Assembly: GCA_017642335.1 (NCBI GenBank) | Contig: JAGCPF010000036.1 | Span: forward strand, 1 to 63,508 | Reading direction: 5' to 3' | DNA length: 63,508 nt | Source: Fibrobacter sp. | GTDB lineage: Bacteria > Fibrobacterota > Fibrobacteria > Fibrobacterales > Fibrobacteraceae | Shown: one piece after another, positions 9,086 to 19,082 of the stretch | Numbering within the stretch: position 1 is the stretch's first letter | Layout of the letters: every line of letters begins with the position of its first letter | Notes under the pieces: model-generated | What the model was told of the DNA's origin: nothing | Databases searched by the model: none | What the model saw: the letters and a program-made list of their open reading frames with translations, nothing else | Made by a program: the position numbers and the translations under genes

Positions 9086-10198
9086 ATGAATTTATTGCTA
9101 AGTCTTACGGAACAATGCAATTTGCGCTGTAGCTATTGCTACTACAAGGTAAGTCATGCGGAGCGCGCTTTGGTCATGTCCGATGAAATCTTGGAAAAGG
9201 CAATAACTCTAGCTTTCGAGAGAACTTTAAAACTCAAACAGGATTTTTTTTACATCACTTTTTTTGGCGGTGAGCCTACCTTACGTATGGATTCTATTCG
9301 CAAGGGAGTGCGCTTTGCGAAAAAACTGGTGAAGGAACGTCGCGAGGAACTGCCGGCCGGCTTTGAACTCTGTTTTGCCGTGAATACGAACGGCACGCTT
9401 CTTGACAAGGAAAAAATCGCCTTCTTTAAACGTGAAAAGTTCCGTATTTACCTTTCTCTTGATGGCCCTGCCGCAAAACACAATATTTCGAGAAAAAAAG
9501 AGGACGGTAGCGGTTCCTTTGCCGATATCGCCCCCCATATCCCAGATTTGATAAAGATGGACACGGTTGTCCTTTCTGTTGTTACTCGTCGGCATGTCAG
9601 GGGCTTGGCCAAGTCTATTCGTTGGATTAAGGAACAGGGCTTTGAAAGGGTGACGACAGGGGTCGATTTCGATGGGAAGTGGACTGTCGAGGATCTGGAC
9701 AAGCTCTCGCTCGAATATCAGAAATTGGCCCTGTTCTGGCTGGAGGAAAAACGGAAGAATTCGTCGTTCTATCTCGGGACTATCCAGGACAAGGTCGCAT
9801 TCCATGTGTTGGGGCTCCGCCAGAGAAACAGCACGTGTATGATATTCAAGGGGGGAATCGGCGTTGCCACGAACGGGAACATTTTCCCGTGCAGCCGATT
9901 CATATCCAGCAAGAAGGATGCGAAATATGCTCTTGGAAACGTGTGTGATTCCAAAAATCGCATATTCAATGGTCCTGTTGCCAAGGAAATCAAGTGTTTT
10001 TTGAAAACCGACAAACCGGAATGTGCCGGATGCGGAATTCGTTATCGTTGTGATGCCCACGAATGTGGATGTACTGCGTTCTATACGACTGGCTCGATAC
10101 ATGGGGTGTCCGCAGAAGTTTGCTCCCATGAACGGATTTTGACCGCGATATGCGACGACGCTGTTGCCAAGTACCAGGCGGAAGGCGGGTTGTTCTAG
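9086..10198 (+). CDS. Radical SAM/SPASM peptide maturase paralogue (rSAM-1)
   Basis: A 370-aa radical SAM enzyme with the [4Fe-4S] motif CNLRCSYC (Cys11, 15, 18), the FFGGEP SAM-binding motif and a cysteine-rich C-terminal SPASM region (NGNIFPCSRF, CAGCGIRYRCDAHECGC, EVCSHER) that would hold auxiliary clusters. SPASM enzymes usually modify ribosomal peptides or protein side chains. It is clearly paralogous to the protein at 33139-34230; both share the unbroken strings VDFDGKWT, FYLGTIQDKV and FYTTG. The upstream 294 bases are AT-rich and hold no convincing gene. Two small genes follow, the first after 34 bases, and are candidate partners. The substrate is unknown. Confidence 0.88.
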   Translation: MNLLLSLTEQCNLRCSYCYYKVSHAERALVMSDEILEKAITLAFERTLKLKQDFFYITFFGGEPTLRMDSIRKGVRFAKKLVKERREELPAGFELCFAVNTNGTLLDKEKIAFFKREKFRIYLSLDGPAAKHNISRKKEDGSGSFADIAPHIPDLIKMDTVVLSVVTRRHVRGLAKSIRWIKEQGFERVTTGVDFDGKWTVEDLDKLSLEYQKLALFWLEEKRKNSSFYLGTIQDKVAFHVLGLRQRNSTCMIFKGGIGVATNGNIFPCSRFISSKKDAKYALGNVCDSKNRIFNGPVAKEIKCFLKTDKPECAGCGIRYRCDAHECGCTAFYTTGSIHGVSAEVCSHERILTAICDDAVAKYQAEGGLF

Positions 10199-10232
10199 AG
10201 TTCCACACAAACAACAGAAAGGAGAAAACAAT

Positions 10233-10577
10233 ATGCCAACAAAAGCTAAATACGTTAAATCGATTTTTTCGGCTGTTACAGACGTAAATCGAATGTATAT
10301 TAAACTGGGATGGAACGGCGGCAAAACCCTGCACGATCTCATTCTTAGATATGAGGAAGAACGTGAGGCGTTCCGCTTGAGGAATAATTTGAGCGTTGCA
10401 CAGGTTAACACGCTTTTGAAAAATCCGGAAAGATTGGTGGATACAGTCTTTACAAATGATTCTACGGGCCGATTCGTCTCTCTGGTTGATAACGGACAAT
10501 TGGGGAGAGTTGAATTGCTAAACCAGAAAGAGCTCGCTCCGGCAGTAACCAAAAGAGTTGCTAAGAAAAGCAAATAA
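10233..10577 (+). CDS. Small cysteine-free protein next to rSAM-1, unknown
   Basis: A 114-aa hydrophilic protein without cysteine. The ATG at 10233 is chosen because AAAGGAG lies nine bases upstream; longer in-frame extensions run back into the maturase gene. It has no signal peptide and no membrane helix. The middle (HDLILRYEEEREAFRLRNNLSVAQVNTLL) is likely helical, and the C-terminus is basic (TKRVAKKSK). It begins 34 bases after rSAM-1 and lies 34 bases before the lysine-rich protein, so an operon is likely. No family is recognised. It might be a substrate, a recognition chaperone or unrelated. Confidence 0.7.
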   Translation: MPTKAKYVKSIFSAVTDVNRMYIKLGWNGGKTLHDLILRYEEEREAFRLRNNLSVAQVNTLLKNPERLVDTVFTNDSTGRFVSLVDNGQLGRVELLNQKELAPAVTKRVAKKSK

Positions 10578-10611
10578 AAAACACATCTCACCCTAAAAAA
10601 GGAAAAATAAA

Positions 10612-10908
10612 ATGGCTACAACAACAGCAGCAAAGACTGCAACAAAGACAGCTAAGAAACCCGCAAAGAAAAAGAGCCCTAGCGAAAAGATCGTCCTAGT
10701 TCCGCCGAAAAAGCCGAAAAAGAAAAAGCCGAGACAGCCCATTGGTGGCGTGATTGTGCTTGATTCTGTCGCCAAGAAGGCTGATGCGCTTATGAAGAGC
10801 ATCAATTCCTTCAAGGTCAAGAATCCGGGCACTGCTGGCTTGCCGGTCCTCGAAAAGGCCCTCAAGAACATCAACAAGGATGTCGCCAAGATCAAGAAGG
10901 CAAAGTAA
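10612..10908 (+). CDS. Lysine-rich, histone H1-like basic protein
   Basis: A 98-aa protein whose first ~45 residues are Ala/Thr/Lys/Pro-rich with repeated KKPAKKK and PKKPKKKK runs, like bacterial histone H1 homologues and basic tails that bind nucleic acid. The C-terminal half (VAKKADALMKSINSF..., VLEKALKNINKDVAKIKKAK) looks like two amphipathic helices. An AAAAGGAAA ribosome site precedes the ATG. A strong terminator follows directly. DNA or RNA binding is inferred from composition only; no exact family is assigned. Confidence 0.7.
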   Translation: MATTTAAKTATKTAKKPAKKKSPSEKIVLVPPKKPKKKKPRQPIGGVIVLDSVAKKADALMKSINSFKVKNPGTAGLPVLEKALKNINKDVAKIKKAK

Positions 10909-10945
10909 TAGACCGAATTCGGTTTTAGCTGAACTCCCTGTTCTT

Positions 10946-10983
10946 CCGGGGACGGCCTTCTGGCCGTTTCCCGGCATTTTTTT
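10946..10983 (+). terminator. Rho-independent terminator after the rSAM-1 gene group
   Basis: A GC-rich stem (CCGGGgACGGCC paired with GGCCGTttCCCGG around a TTCT loop) is followed by a run of seven T. It would end the transcript that includes the radical SAM gene and the two small genes. Confidence 0.85.
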
Positions 10984-11091
10984 GCTTTAGAACGAGTGTG
11001 CAAAATACATTCTTTTAACTGATTTTTTCGTTACGATGTTCTGAAGGAGTGCTTAAGATTCTAAATTTGGCGGGTCTGGTAGGGATTGGAA

Positions 11092-11631
11092 ATGGAACAT
11101 GATTACGTTGTATCGATTGTTTGCGGATTATTCGGTGGAATAATCGTGCTTGTCACGGCAATCGTCATCGAAATGGTCCGTAACGATCTGAATACGAGAC
11201 GCGAGCACATGAAGTACCTGACCCAGATTCGTGCCGCCATTCTCAATGCCGATTTCTTTGTAAGCAACGGACTCAACGACAAAATTCTTTCTCCGAATGC
11301 CGAAATAGACGTGAACATGTTCGGCGTGTTTGTCAACAAGATCGAGATGCTTCTGTACGACAAGTACCTTTTTTTCCGCAGGGACGAAATCGAAGTCATC
11401 GAGCAAATCAAGGAATACATGTTCGACTACATGATTAACGCCCTGCAGTGTACAGCGCTGGCTAGCAAGATTCATGCTTTTGAACTGCGTCCGCTGGAAA
11501 TCCGCAAAATGACAGAACTTGTCCAGCAGCAGAAGGCGTTCATTACCAACTGCTCCAACGATAGGGTGGAGTGGAACAATCTCATGACTAAATTCGATGT
11601 CGAGATGAACAGGCGCTTTATAAAGGCCTAG
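11092..11631 (+). CDS. Small membrane-anchored protein, unknown
   Basis: A 179-aa protein with one N-terminal hydrophobic helix (VVSIVCGLFGGIIVLVTAIV) followed by a mostly helical cytoplasmic region rich in charged residues. The ATG at 11092 is preferred over the in-frame TTG two codons earlier because AGGGA lies about seven bases upstream of it. No catalytic motif was seen. It lies between a terminator and the Wzi-like gene, 46 bases before the latter, so it could be the first gene of that cluster. Function unknown. Confidence 0.65.
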   Translation: MEHDYVVSIVCGLFGGIIVLVTAIVIEMVRNDLNTRREHMKYLTQIRAAILNADFFVSNGLNDKILSPNAEIDVNMFGVFVNKIEMLLYDKYLFFRRDEIEVIEQIKEYMFDYMINALQCTALASKIHAFELRPLEIRKMTELVQQQKAFITNCSNDRVEWNNLMTKFDVEMNRRFIKA

Positions 11632-11677
11632 TGGTTGAGCGATACTTCTTTCTTTATTATATTGTTTTAAAGAAGGA

Positions 11678-13204
11678 ATGAAAATGCGTCTTGTCTTTGT
11701 CGTTTGTTTATTGCTGTGCGCTGAACTGTTTGCCGGCTACCAGGGAACCGTGCTTGGTTCCGAGCGGACCCGTAATCTGCGCCAGTTGGACTATGCCCCG
11801 ATGCTTTTCGTTTACCATGGCCAGACTGTGGCTCCGGGGCGGCATTTTTTCACCTATCCTGAACGTAATAAGGATTTCCGCAAATATTTTCATATGACGG
11901 AACGCGGAGCCCTGGCGTATTTGGCCGATTCGATTGGTTCGGGGCCTAACGCACACACGTACGCTTTTGCTGTATCTCCGGTCGTGGGGCTGGACTACCG
12001 GGGGGGCGATGCTCTTGGCGATACAATCTGGCCTGCGTTTGATGGCGGACTGTTCGTGCGCGGGTATGCGGATTCTTTGGACTTTGACCTTGATGCGAGA
12101 ATTTATGCCGAGGGGCATTCGGCGGGCAAGCCCAAGAGTTTTGACGGCGAGGTGTTTGACGTCCAGAACGAAGATCGCGGCGGCCTTAACTACGTGAGTT
12201 TTGCGCGGTACCGTGCCCACATGGGTTTCAACTATTCTTTTGCCCGCCTCCAGCTGGCTCGCGACGTGCTGCACTTTGGCCCCGGCTATTACAACAACTT
12301 GACCTTGAACCAGTTCGCCCTGCCGTACAATATGCTTACGCTGGACCTCACGTTCGGTCCGCTCCGCATTTTCAGTGCCTATGCCGACCTCCGCGTGAAT
12401 TCCTGGAGCTACAGCAAGGCCAACCTGAACGACAGGAACATGTACGCGCACCGCTACGAACTGGCCCTTGGCGCACTCTCCTTAGGGGTGAGCGAAATCC
12501 AGATTCTCTATAACGAGAACAAGCCGTGGCTCTTCGTCCCCATCGTGCCCCTGTTTATCGAGAAAGGGAATTACACTGAGCGAGTGAACAACGGGGCTCT
12601 CGCATTAGATGCGAACTTGCAGCTTTTGGGCCTGGCCCGCTTGTATGGCGAATTTTTCTTGGACGATATGGAATCTCCTTACGCCGTTTACGAGAACAAG
12701 TACAGCAACAACCGCTGGGCGGCGATGGCCGGTATCCAAATTGCGCACGATTTCTATGTGGGTGGTTACCGCGTCGAGGCCGGTTCCATTGCCGAAATCG
12801 CGCGCGTGGAGCCGTATACCTATTGCCATTACGACACGGCGCAGGCGCAGATGGCGCACCTCGGGGCTCCGCTGGGCAATCCCAACGGTCCGAACTCGCT
12901 GGCGGTCGACTGGACTCTGTACGCAAGGCTCGGCTTTGGGTCGGCACCATCATTTCCGGGAGGGGGCTTCGGCCGGAACCTTTTTGTCGGACTCCATAAC
13001 AAGTGGCTCTGGAAGGGGGTCGATTACGGTAGCAACATAGATGACCCGTACAAGACTGTCGAAAAGCGCTTTACCCACGGGGCTCCGCTGGCTTACACAC
13101 TTGCCCCGTCGGTCGGTTTCCAAGGGCGGAACGTGGCTTATTTTGCCGAGTTCACGTTTGTCGATGAAAAATCGGCCTATGTTCGGGTTTCTTTTATGTG
13201 GTAA
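11678..13204 (+). CDS. Outer-membrane beta-barrel protein, Wzi-like capsule assembly family
   Basis: A 508-aa exported protein: signal peptide cleaved near LFAG (residue ~20) and many short strands with alternating aromatic residues, ending in the barrel signature VRVSFMW. The segment LQLARDVLHFGPGYYNNL resembles the R-D-x-LHFGPG region of Wzi-like proteins, which hold capsule or exopolysaccharide at the outer membrane. The gene is 66 bases upstream of a FlaA1/CapD-type nucleotide-sugar enzyme, which supports a role in surface polysaccharide. The family is inferred from this motif and context; a different barrel family is possible. Confidence 0.68.
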   Translation: MKMRLVFVVCLLLCAELFAGYQGTVLGSERTRNLRQLDYAPMLFVYHGQTVAPGRHFFTYPERNKDFRKYFHMTERGALAYLADSIGSGPNAHTYAFAVSPVVGLDYRGGDALGDTIWPAFDGGLFVRGYADSLDFDLDARIYAEGHSAGKPKSFDGEVFDVQNEDRGGLNYVSFARYRAHMGFNYSFARLQLARDVLHFGPGYYNNLTLNQFALPYNMLTLDLTFGPLRIFSAYADLRVNSWSYSKANLNDRNMYAHRYELALGALSLGVSEIQILYNENKPWLFVPIVPLFIEKGNYTERVNNGALALDANLQLLGLARLYGEFFLDDMESPYAVYENKYSNNRWAAMAGIQIAHDFYVGGYRVEAGSIAEIARVEPYTYCHYDTAQAQMAHLGAPLGNPNGPNSLAVDWTLYARLGFGSAPSFPGGGFGRNLFVGLHNKWLWKGVDYGSNIDDPYKTVEKRFTHGAPLAYTLAPSVGFQGRNVAYFAEFTFVDEKSAYVRVSFMW

Positions 13205-13270
13205 CGCTTTTTTTGAGAATGTATTTTCTATTTTGTATGTGACTTTTTGAAGGGAGAAAGGCCGTCCAGT

Positions 13271-15208
13271 ATGGGAAAGATAAAGGAAATCCTGAATAAC
13301 TTTAGGCTGCGCAAGAGAATCCTTGCCGTTGCCGATGCCTTTATCGTCGTGGTTGCCGGCTTGATTGTGAATTATCCCTTGCCGCTTTTTGCCAACCGCA
13401 TCGGCCGACCGGACCTTTTCGTCGTTTTTTTGACGACATCTATCTGCTGCTTCGGGAGCCTCCTGTTCTTTGGCGCCTACAACAGGATGTGGCGCTACTT
13501 TAGCACCAAGGACTATTTCAGCTGCATTTATGGCGTGGTAACGGGTATCGTTATCGCGAACGTGTTCGTTTATGTCATCAAGGGCGACTGCGCCTGGGAA
13601 TTTGCCATATTGCATGCGACGGTCGCGACGGTCGGCATCTGCATGTTCCGCTACATCTTCAAGCGCGCGTTCGTGAGCCTTGTGGCGACCGGGGCCAAGG
13701 CTGCCGAGAATAAGCGCACCATGATTATCGGTGCCGGTAACGCGGCCAAGATGCTGCTCGACGAGATTGCAAACAACAAGGTGGATGCCCGTGAAGGCCA
13801 TGTCAGTACCGACGCCTACAAGATCGAGCCGGTCTGCCTCATCGATGATGACCGGCAAAAACTCGGTACCACGCTGAACGGTGTCGTTGTTGCGGGGTCG
13901 ACGAGTGACATCCCCAAAATTGCAGCATTGGAACGTATTGAACAGATTATATTCTCCATTCCGAGTTGTCCGCCGAAGGACCGTCAGGTCATCTTGGATA
14001 TTTGCGGCAAAACGGGACTGCCGGTGAAGGTACTTCCGTTTATCGGCTCCTTGCTGGAATCTCCGTCGGAAGACGGCTCCACGCATTTCATGAGCCAAAT
14101 CCGCGACATCAAGGTCGAGGATCTCCTGGGGCGAGAATCCGTCAAGTTCAATAACGAGGATATCCGCAAGTTTATCGAGGGCAAGGTCTGCATGGTTACG
14201 GGTGGCGGCGGCAGCATCGGCAGCGAACTCGTCCGCCAGATAGCCCGGTATAATCCGAAGCAGATTATCATTGTCGACATCTACGAAAACAACGCCTACG
14301 AAATCCAGCAAGAACTCGTGATGGAGTACGGGGACAAGTTGGACTTGGTAACCCTCATTGCGAGCGTCCGTGATTTCTTCAGGATGAACAAGATTATCAA
14401 GCAGTACAAGCCCAACGTGATATTCCATGCTGCGGCTCACAAGCATGTTCCCCTCATGGAAGCTAGCCCGATGGAAGCCATCAAGAACAATGTCATCGGG
14501 ACGTTCAACATGGCGACGCTTGCCATGTTCAACGGGGTCAGTAAGTTTGTGATGATCAGCACTGACAAGGCCGTAAACCCAACAAACGTGATGGGCGCGA
14601 GCAAACGCTGCTGCGAGATGATTGTGCAGTTCCTGTGCCAGCAGAATGGCTGCCAGACCGAGTTTGTTACGACGCGTTTTGGCAATGTCCTCGGTAGCAA
14701 TGGCAGCGTGATTCCGCTGTTCAAGCGCCAAATCGAGCAGGGCAAACCGGTGACGGTGACGCACCCGGACATTATCCGCTATTTCATGACTATCCCGGAA
14801 GCCGTTAGCCTGGTGATGGAAGCCGCAAGTATTGCCCATGGCGGCGAAATCTTCGTGCTCGACATGGGCCAGCCGGTAAAGATTCTCTCGCTTGCCGAAA
14901 ACCTGATACGCATGTACGGCAAGGTGCCTTACAAGGACGTGCAAATCAAGTTTACGGGGCTTCGTCCCGGCGAAAAGATCAAGGAAGAACTTCTCATGAA
15001 CGAGGAGGGCCTCCAGAGTACGCAAAACAAATTGATTTTTATCGGGAAGCAAATAGAAATCGATGCGGACAAGTTTGTCGTGGACCTTTGGAAACTCAAG
15101 TGCGCCGCAGCCGAGAACAAAGACGACGTGGCCATAAAGGCCTTGCACGAAATTGTCCCCACGTTCACGACTCCGGAAGAGTTCAACAAGAACGTGCTAA
15201 AAAACTAA
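13271..15208 (+). CDS. Nucleoside-diphosphate-sugar 4,6-dehydratase, long FlaA1/CapD/WbpM family
   Basis: A ~645-aa inner-membrane enzyme. Four N-terminal helices (~15-130) anchor it; residues ~150-240 form the first Rossmann-like region (IIGAGNAAKML) and the C-terminal half is an extended SDR with the NAD site TGGGGSIGSELV and the family catalytic region STDKAVNPTNVMGASKR, in which Met replaces the usual SDR tyrosine. Such enzymes make UDP-4-keto-6-deoxy sugars for surface glycans or protein glycosylation. The ATG at 13271 is chosen over an upstream in-frame TTG because it aligns with the usual N-terminus. Co-transcribed with the Wzi-like gene; terminator follows. Confidence 0.92.
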   Translation: MGKIKEILNNFRLRKRILAVADAFIVVVAGLIVNYPLPLFANRIGRPDLFVVFLTTSICCFGSLLFFGAYNRMWRYFSTKDYFSCIYGVVTGIVIANVFVYVIKGDCAWEFAILHATVATVGICMFRYIFKRAFVSLVATGAKAAENKRTMIIGAGNAAKMLLDEIANNKVDAREGHVSTDAYKIEPVCLIDDDRQKLGTTLNGVVVAGSTSDIPKIAALERIEQIIFSIPSCPPKDRQVILDICGKTGLPVKVLPFIGSLLESPSEDGSTHFMSQIRDIKVEDLLGRESVKFNNEDIRKFIEGKVCMVTGGGGSIGSELVRQIARYNPKQIIIVDIYENNAYEIQQELVMEYGDKLDLVTLIASVRDFFRMNKIIKQYKPNVIFHAAAHKHVPLMEASPMEAIKNNVIGTFNMATLAMFNGVSKFVMISTDKAVNPTNVMGASKRCCEMIVQFLCQQNGCQTEFVTTRFGNVLGSNGSVIPLFKRQIEQGKPVTVTHPDIIRYFMTIPEAVSLVMEAASIAHGGEIFVLDMGQPVKILSLAENLIRMYGKVPYKDVQIKFTGLRPGEKIKEELLMNEEGLQSTQNKLIFIGKQIEIDADKFVVDLWKLKCAAAENKDDVAIKALHEIVPTFTTPEEFNKNVLKN

Positions 15209-15231
15209 TGGTCAAATTCTAGGTAAACGCA

Positions 15232-15256
15232 GCCGCCGATTTTCGGTGGCTTTTTC
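15232..15256 (+). terminator. Rho-independent terminator after the dehydratase gene
   Basis: GCCGCCGA-TTTT-CGGTGGC stem followed by TTTTTCTTT, 24 bases after the stop codon. Confidence 0.85.
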
Positions 15257-15259
15257 TTT

Positions 15260-15358
15260 GTGTCATATAAATGGAAAGGTGTGTCATATAGAAAAATTTT
15301 CTAAAAAAGCACTAGATTTTTTAGAAAAATAAAATATTTTGTGTCATTTTCTAAAAAA
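15260..15358. promoter_or_regulatory. Operator-like repeat array upstream of the TIGR02147 gene
   Basis: Within ~100 bases the string GTGTCATATA occurs at 15260-15269 and 15281-15290, with a variant GTGTCATTTT at 15341-15350. TTTTCTAAAAAA occurs at 15297-15308 and 15347-15358, and its exact inverse TTTTTTAGAAAA at 15317-15328, giving a perfect 12-base inverted repeat with an 8-base spacer. The array ends 19 bases before the regulator's ATG, so autoregulation by the encoded HTH protein is a reasonable inference. Confidence 0.65.
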
Positions 15359-15377
15359 TTGACTTATATTTGGAATC

Positions 15378-16232
15378 ATGAAACCGATTGTGGAATACCA
15401 AGATTATCACCTCCTGATCAAGGATTATTACGAAGAACGCAAAAGGACTTCGTACTTCTCCTGGCGGGAATTTGCGAAGGTGGCGGGGTTTACGTCACCG
15501 ACTTATTTGAGGCTTGTCAGCGAAGGCGAGAGCAATCTGAGCCGCGCGAAAATAGACCGGATGATCAATGCCATGGGGCTTACCGGCTACGAAGTGGATT
15601 ACTTCAAGGCGATGGTCAATTACGGCAACGCCAAGGACGGCGAAAGCAAGGCGGCGTACCTTAAGGAAATGCAGAAGATTGCGCTGGAGTACAGGGTGCG
15701 CGTCGTCGACAAGGAGGCGGTGGAGTATTTTGACGGCTGGAAAAATCCGGTCATCCGCGAACTGGCTCCGATGATGCCGGGGGCGACTCCGGGCACGATG
15801 GCGAAAATGTGCTGTAATGAAATTTCAGCTGCCGAGGTGAGTTCTTCGCTTGAATTCTTGACAAAGGCGGGATTCTTGAAAAAGGGATCCGACGGAGCAT
15901 ACCGCCAGACCGAAAAGAACGTTACTGCGTCCAAGGATGGCATGGTTTACGCAGTGCATGCGATGCAGCGGAAAATGCTGGAACTTGCCGCGGAATCCAT
16001 CGAACGTTTTGAACCGCAAGACCGGAGTATTTCGGGACTGACTTTTACGGTCAATCGCGAATGTTACGAGCGCATTGCACAAGAAGTGGATGCGTTCAGG
16101 AAAAAAATTGTCAATATTGCCTCGGATGCAGAAGATGCCGATCAGATTTACCGTCTGAATTTGCAACTGTTTCCGATGACATGGAAATTGAATAGCTTGG
16201 AGGAAACGAAAAATGAAAAAGAATCTGTTTAG
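15378..16232 (+). CDS. TIGR02147/DUF4423-family regulator (Fibrobacter paralogous family)
   Basis: A 284-aa cytoplasmic protein recognised as the Fibrobacter 'second' paralogous family: N-terminal EYQDYHLLIKDYYEERK followed by an HTH-like segment (WREFAKVAGFTSPTYLRLVSEG.SNLS) and a C-terminal DUF4423-type domain (EYFDGWKNPVIREL, AAEVSSSLEFLTKAGFLKK, the sensor-like FTVNRECYERIAQEVDAFRKKI). Role: probable transcription regulator. Its end overlaps the start of the next lipoprotein gene by 20 bases, which implies co-translation and a dedicated pairing. The upstream gap carries an operator-like array. No strong Shine-Dalgarno is visible. The ligand and targets are unknown. Confidence 0.9.
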   Translation: MKPIVEYQDYHLLIKDYYEERKRTSYFSWREFAKVAGFTSPTYLRLVSEGESNLSRAKIDRMINAMGLTGYEVDYFKAMVNYGNAKDGESKAAYLKEMQKIALEYRVRVVDKEAVEYFDGWKNPVIRELAPMMPGATPGTMAKMCCNEISAAEVSSSLEFLTKAGFLKKGSDGAYRQTEKNVTASKDGMVYAVHAMQRKMLELAAESIERFEPQDRSISGLTFTVNRECYERIAQEVDAFRKKIVNIASDAEDADQIYRLNLQLFPMTWKLNSLEETKNEKESV

Positions 16233-17403
16233 TTTACTTGTTTTGGGGACAATGTTTTTTTGGGTGGCGTGCTCCGAAAATGATTCATCTGTTGCAGGGT
16301 CTACCGAAGACCCAAACATGAGGAATCCATCGAGCTTTGATAGGCATACGTGTGCATCTATTCGTCCTCGTGTGGAGAGAATGGATGGGGATACGACTTA
16401 TGATATAGATTATCAGTGCTTTGTTATCCACCAGGATCCTCTCAATCCGGAAGATGTCCCGGATTCTTGCAGTGTCGAGGAAACTCTTGATGCAAGATCC
16501 GTTTATGCGATGGATTATTCTTGGAATGCGGATGAAATTGCCGATGCGGAATATAAGGGCGAATTGGATTCCTTGTCGCAAGATGAGTCTGTAGACGAGG
16601 CAACCCGGAGTTGTGCCCAGAGGTATTTAAAGACGAAACCCTTGATTGAAAATGTCCATAATTTCAATATCCTTGTTTATTTTATCAAGTCTATCCGGTG
16701 TAAGAGCGATCAAGTGTATTATACAAAAGGATATAAAGATTTGTTGCAGGAACTAGGAATCAAGAATGATAAAGATTCTGTTGAAGTTTTTACGGTAGCT
16801 AAAAATCTTTCCATTCAAAAAGCAGAAAATAATCTCAACGCCTGTGTGAAAGCCTTGAAAAACAAGGAAAATATCATCTGGGATGCTTCGACTGCAAATC
16901 AGGAAACAGGAGTTGATAGCCTAACGGGAACATATGTGGGTTTTTACGAAAATGATTCTGCGCAAGGCGGTGTTTCACATGTCGAATGGAACAATGAAGA
17001 AGGAACGGCCGTCTTCACTGCGAAAGATACAGATGACGTCTATATATCTTTAGGCGTTTGGCTTGATGGGAAAAAGGGGAAGAAGGGGCATGCTGTTTTT
17101 GATGTAAGCGACAAGGACGGAGTTTGCTTTATGCATTATGTCCATGGAATTGGCAAAGTCATGCTGGATATGGGCGATTCGCTGAATGCAGTTATGAACG
17201 ATACCTTGTATGCAGTAGAATTGACTCCCAGGGCTGCCCCGAGCTGCTTTTTGTGGGATGACTTTCTTCCATGGTCTAGCAACCAGATCGATAGAGAAAC
17301 TGCCATAAAACATCTTGCGGGATTCAAATATCAAATTCCCAGAGGCGCGTACTCGCTATCGGCTGAATTCGAAATAGAGAAGATTTATTTCATTGACCCG
17401 TAA
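16213..17403 (+). CDS. Lipoprotein paired with the TIGR02147 regulator, unknown
   Basis: A 396-aa lipoprotein: MKKN start, hydrophobic core and lipobox with Cys20 (WVACSEN). The mature protein is acidic, has several spaced cysteines and no recognised catalytic motif. AGGAAACG lies upstream of the ATG inside the regulator gene. Codon use is more AT-rich than that of the flanking housekeeping genes. Because it overlaps the regulator gene, the regulator probably controls it or responds to its state. Envelope location is supported by the signal; function is not. Confidence 0.78.
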   Translation: MKKNLFSLLVLGTMFFWVACSENDSSVAGSTEDPNMRNPSSFDRHTCASIRPRVERMDGDTTYDIDYQCFVIHQDPLNPEDVPDSCSVEETLDARSVYAMDYSWNADEIADAEYKGELDSLSQDESVDEATRSCAQRYLKTKPLIENVHNFNILVYFIKSIRCKSDQVYYTKGYKDLLQELGIKNDKDSVEVFTVAKNLSIQKAENNLNACVKALKNKENIIWDASTANQETGVDSLTGTYVGFYENDSAQGGVSHVEWNNEEGTAVFTAKDTDDVYISLGVWLDGKKGKKGHAVFDVSDKDGVCFMHYVHGIGKVMLDMGDSLNAVMNDTLYAVELTPRAAPSCFLWDDFLPWSSNQIDRETAIKHLAGFKYQIPRGAYSLSAEFEIEKIYFIDP

Positions 17404-17423
17404 TTTTTTGGGGGTAGGGGAAA

Positions 17424-17451
17424 CAAAAAAACGGCCGGAGAAATCCGGTCG
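17424..17451 (-). terminator. Rho-independent terminator of leuB
   Basis: Read on the minus strand, CGACCGGA-TTTC-TCCGGCCG (one mismatch) is followed by seven T. It lies beyond the palindromic repeat at 17466-17521, about 75 bases after the leuB stop. Confidence 0.75.
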
Positions 17452-17465
17452 CTTTATCTGTAAAA

Positions 17466-17521
17466 GGAGATTCCCTGGTTCCTTCGACTGTCGCTTAGGA
17501 CAGGCTCTGCCGGGAATGACA
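17466..17521. repeat. Interspersed palindromic repeat (GAGATTCCC / GGGAATGACA type)
   Basis: GGAGATTCCCTGG at 17466-17478 and CCGGGAATGACA at 17510-17521 flank an inner part with CCTTCGACTG and ACAGG. The pattern resembles the widespread bacterial palindromes that begin with GAGATTCCC and end with GGGAATGACA. It sits 6 bases from the leuB stop codon. Confidence 0.6.
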
Positions 17522-17527
17522 ATGTAG

Positions 17528-19016
<1,489 letters not shown>

Positions 19017-19082
19017 ATATATAATATATATATGAAATATCTATTTGTCAATAGAGCGTTATTTTGAATTTTACGTCTCATT

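Noticed and set aside
12950..15148. 732-codon minus-strand frame over the dehydratase gene
   Set aside because: The plus strand has the SDR motifs and start and stop signals; the antisense frame has no recognised features.
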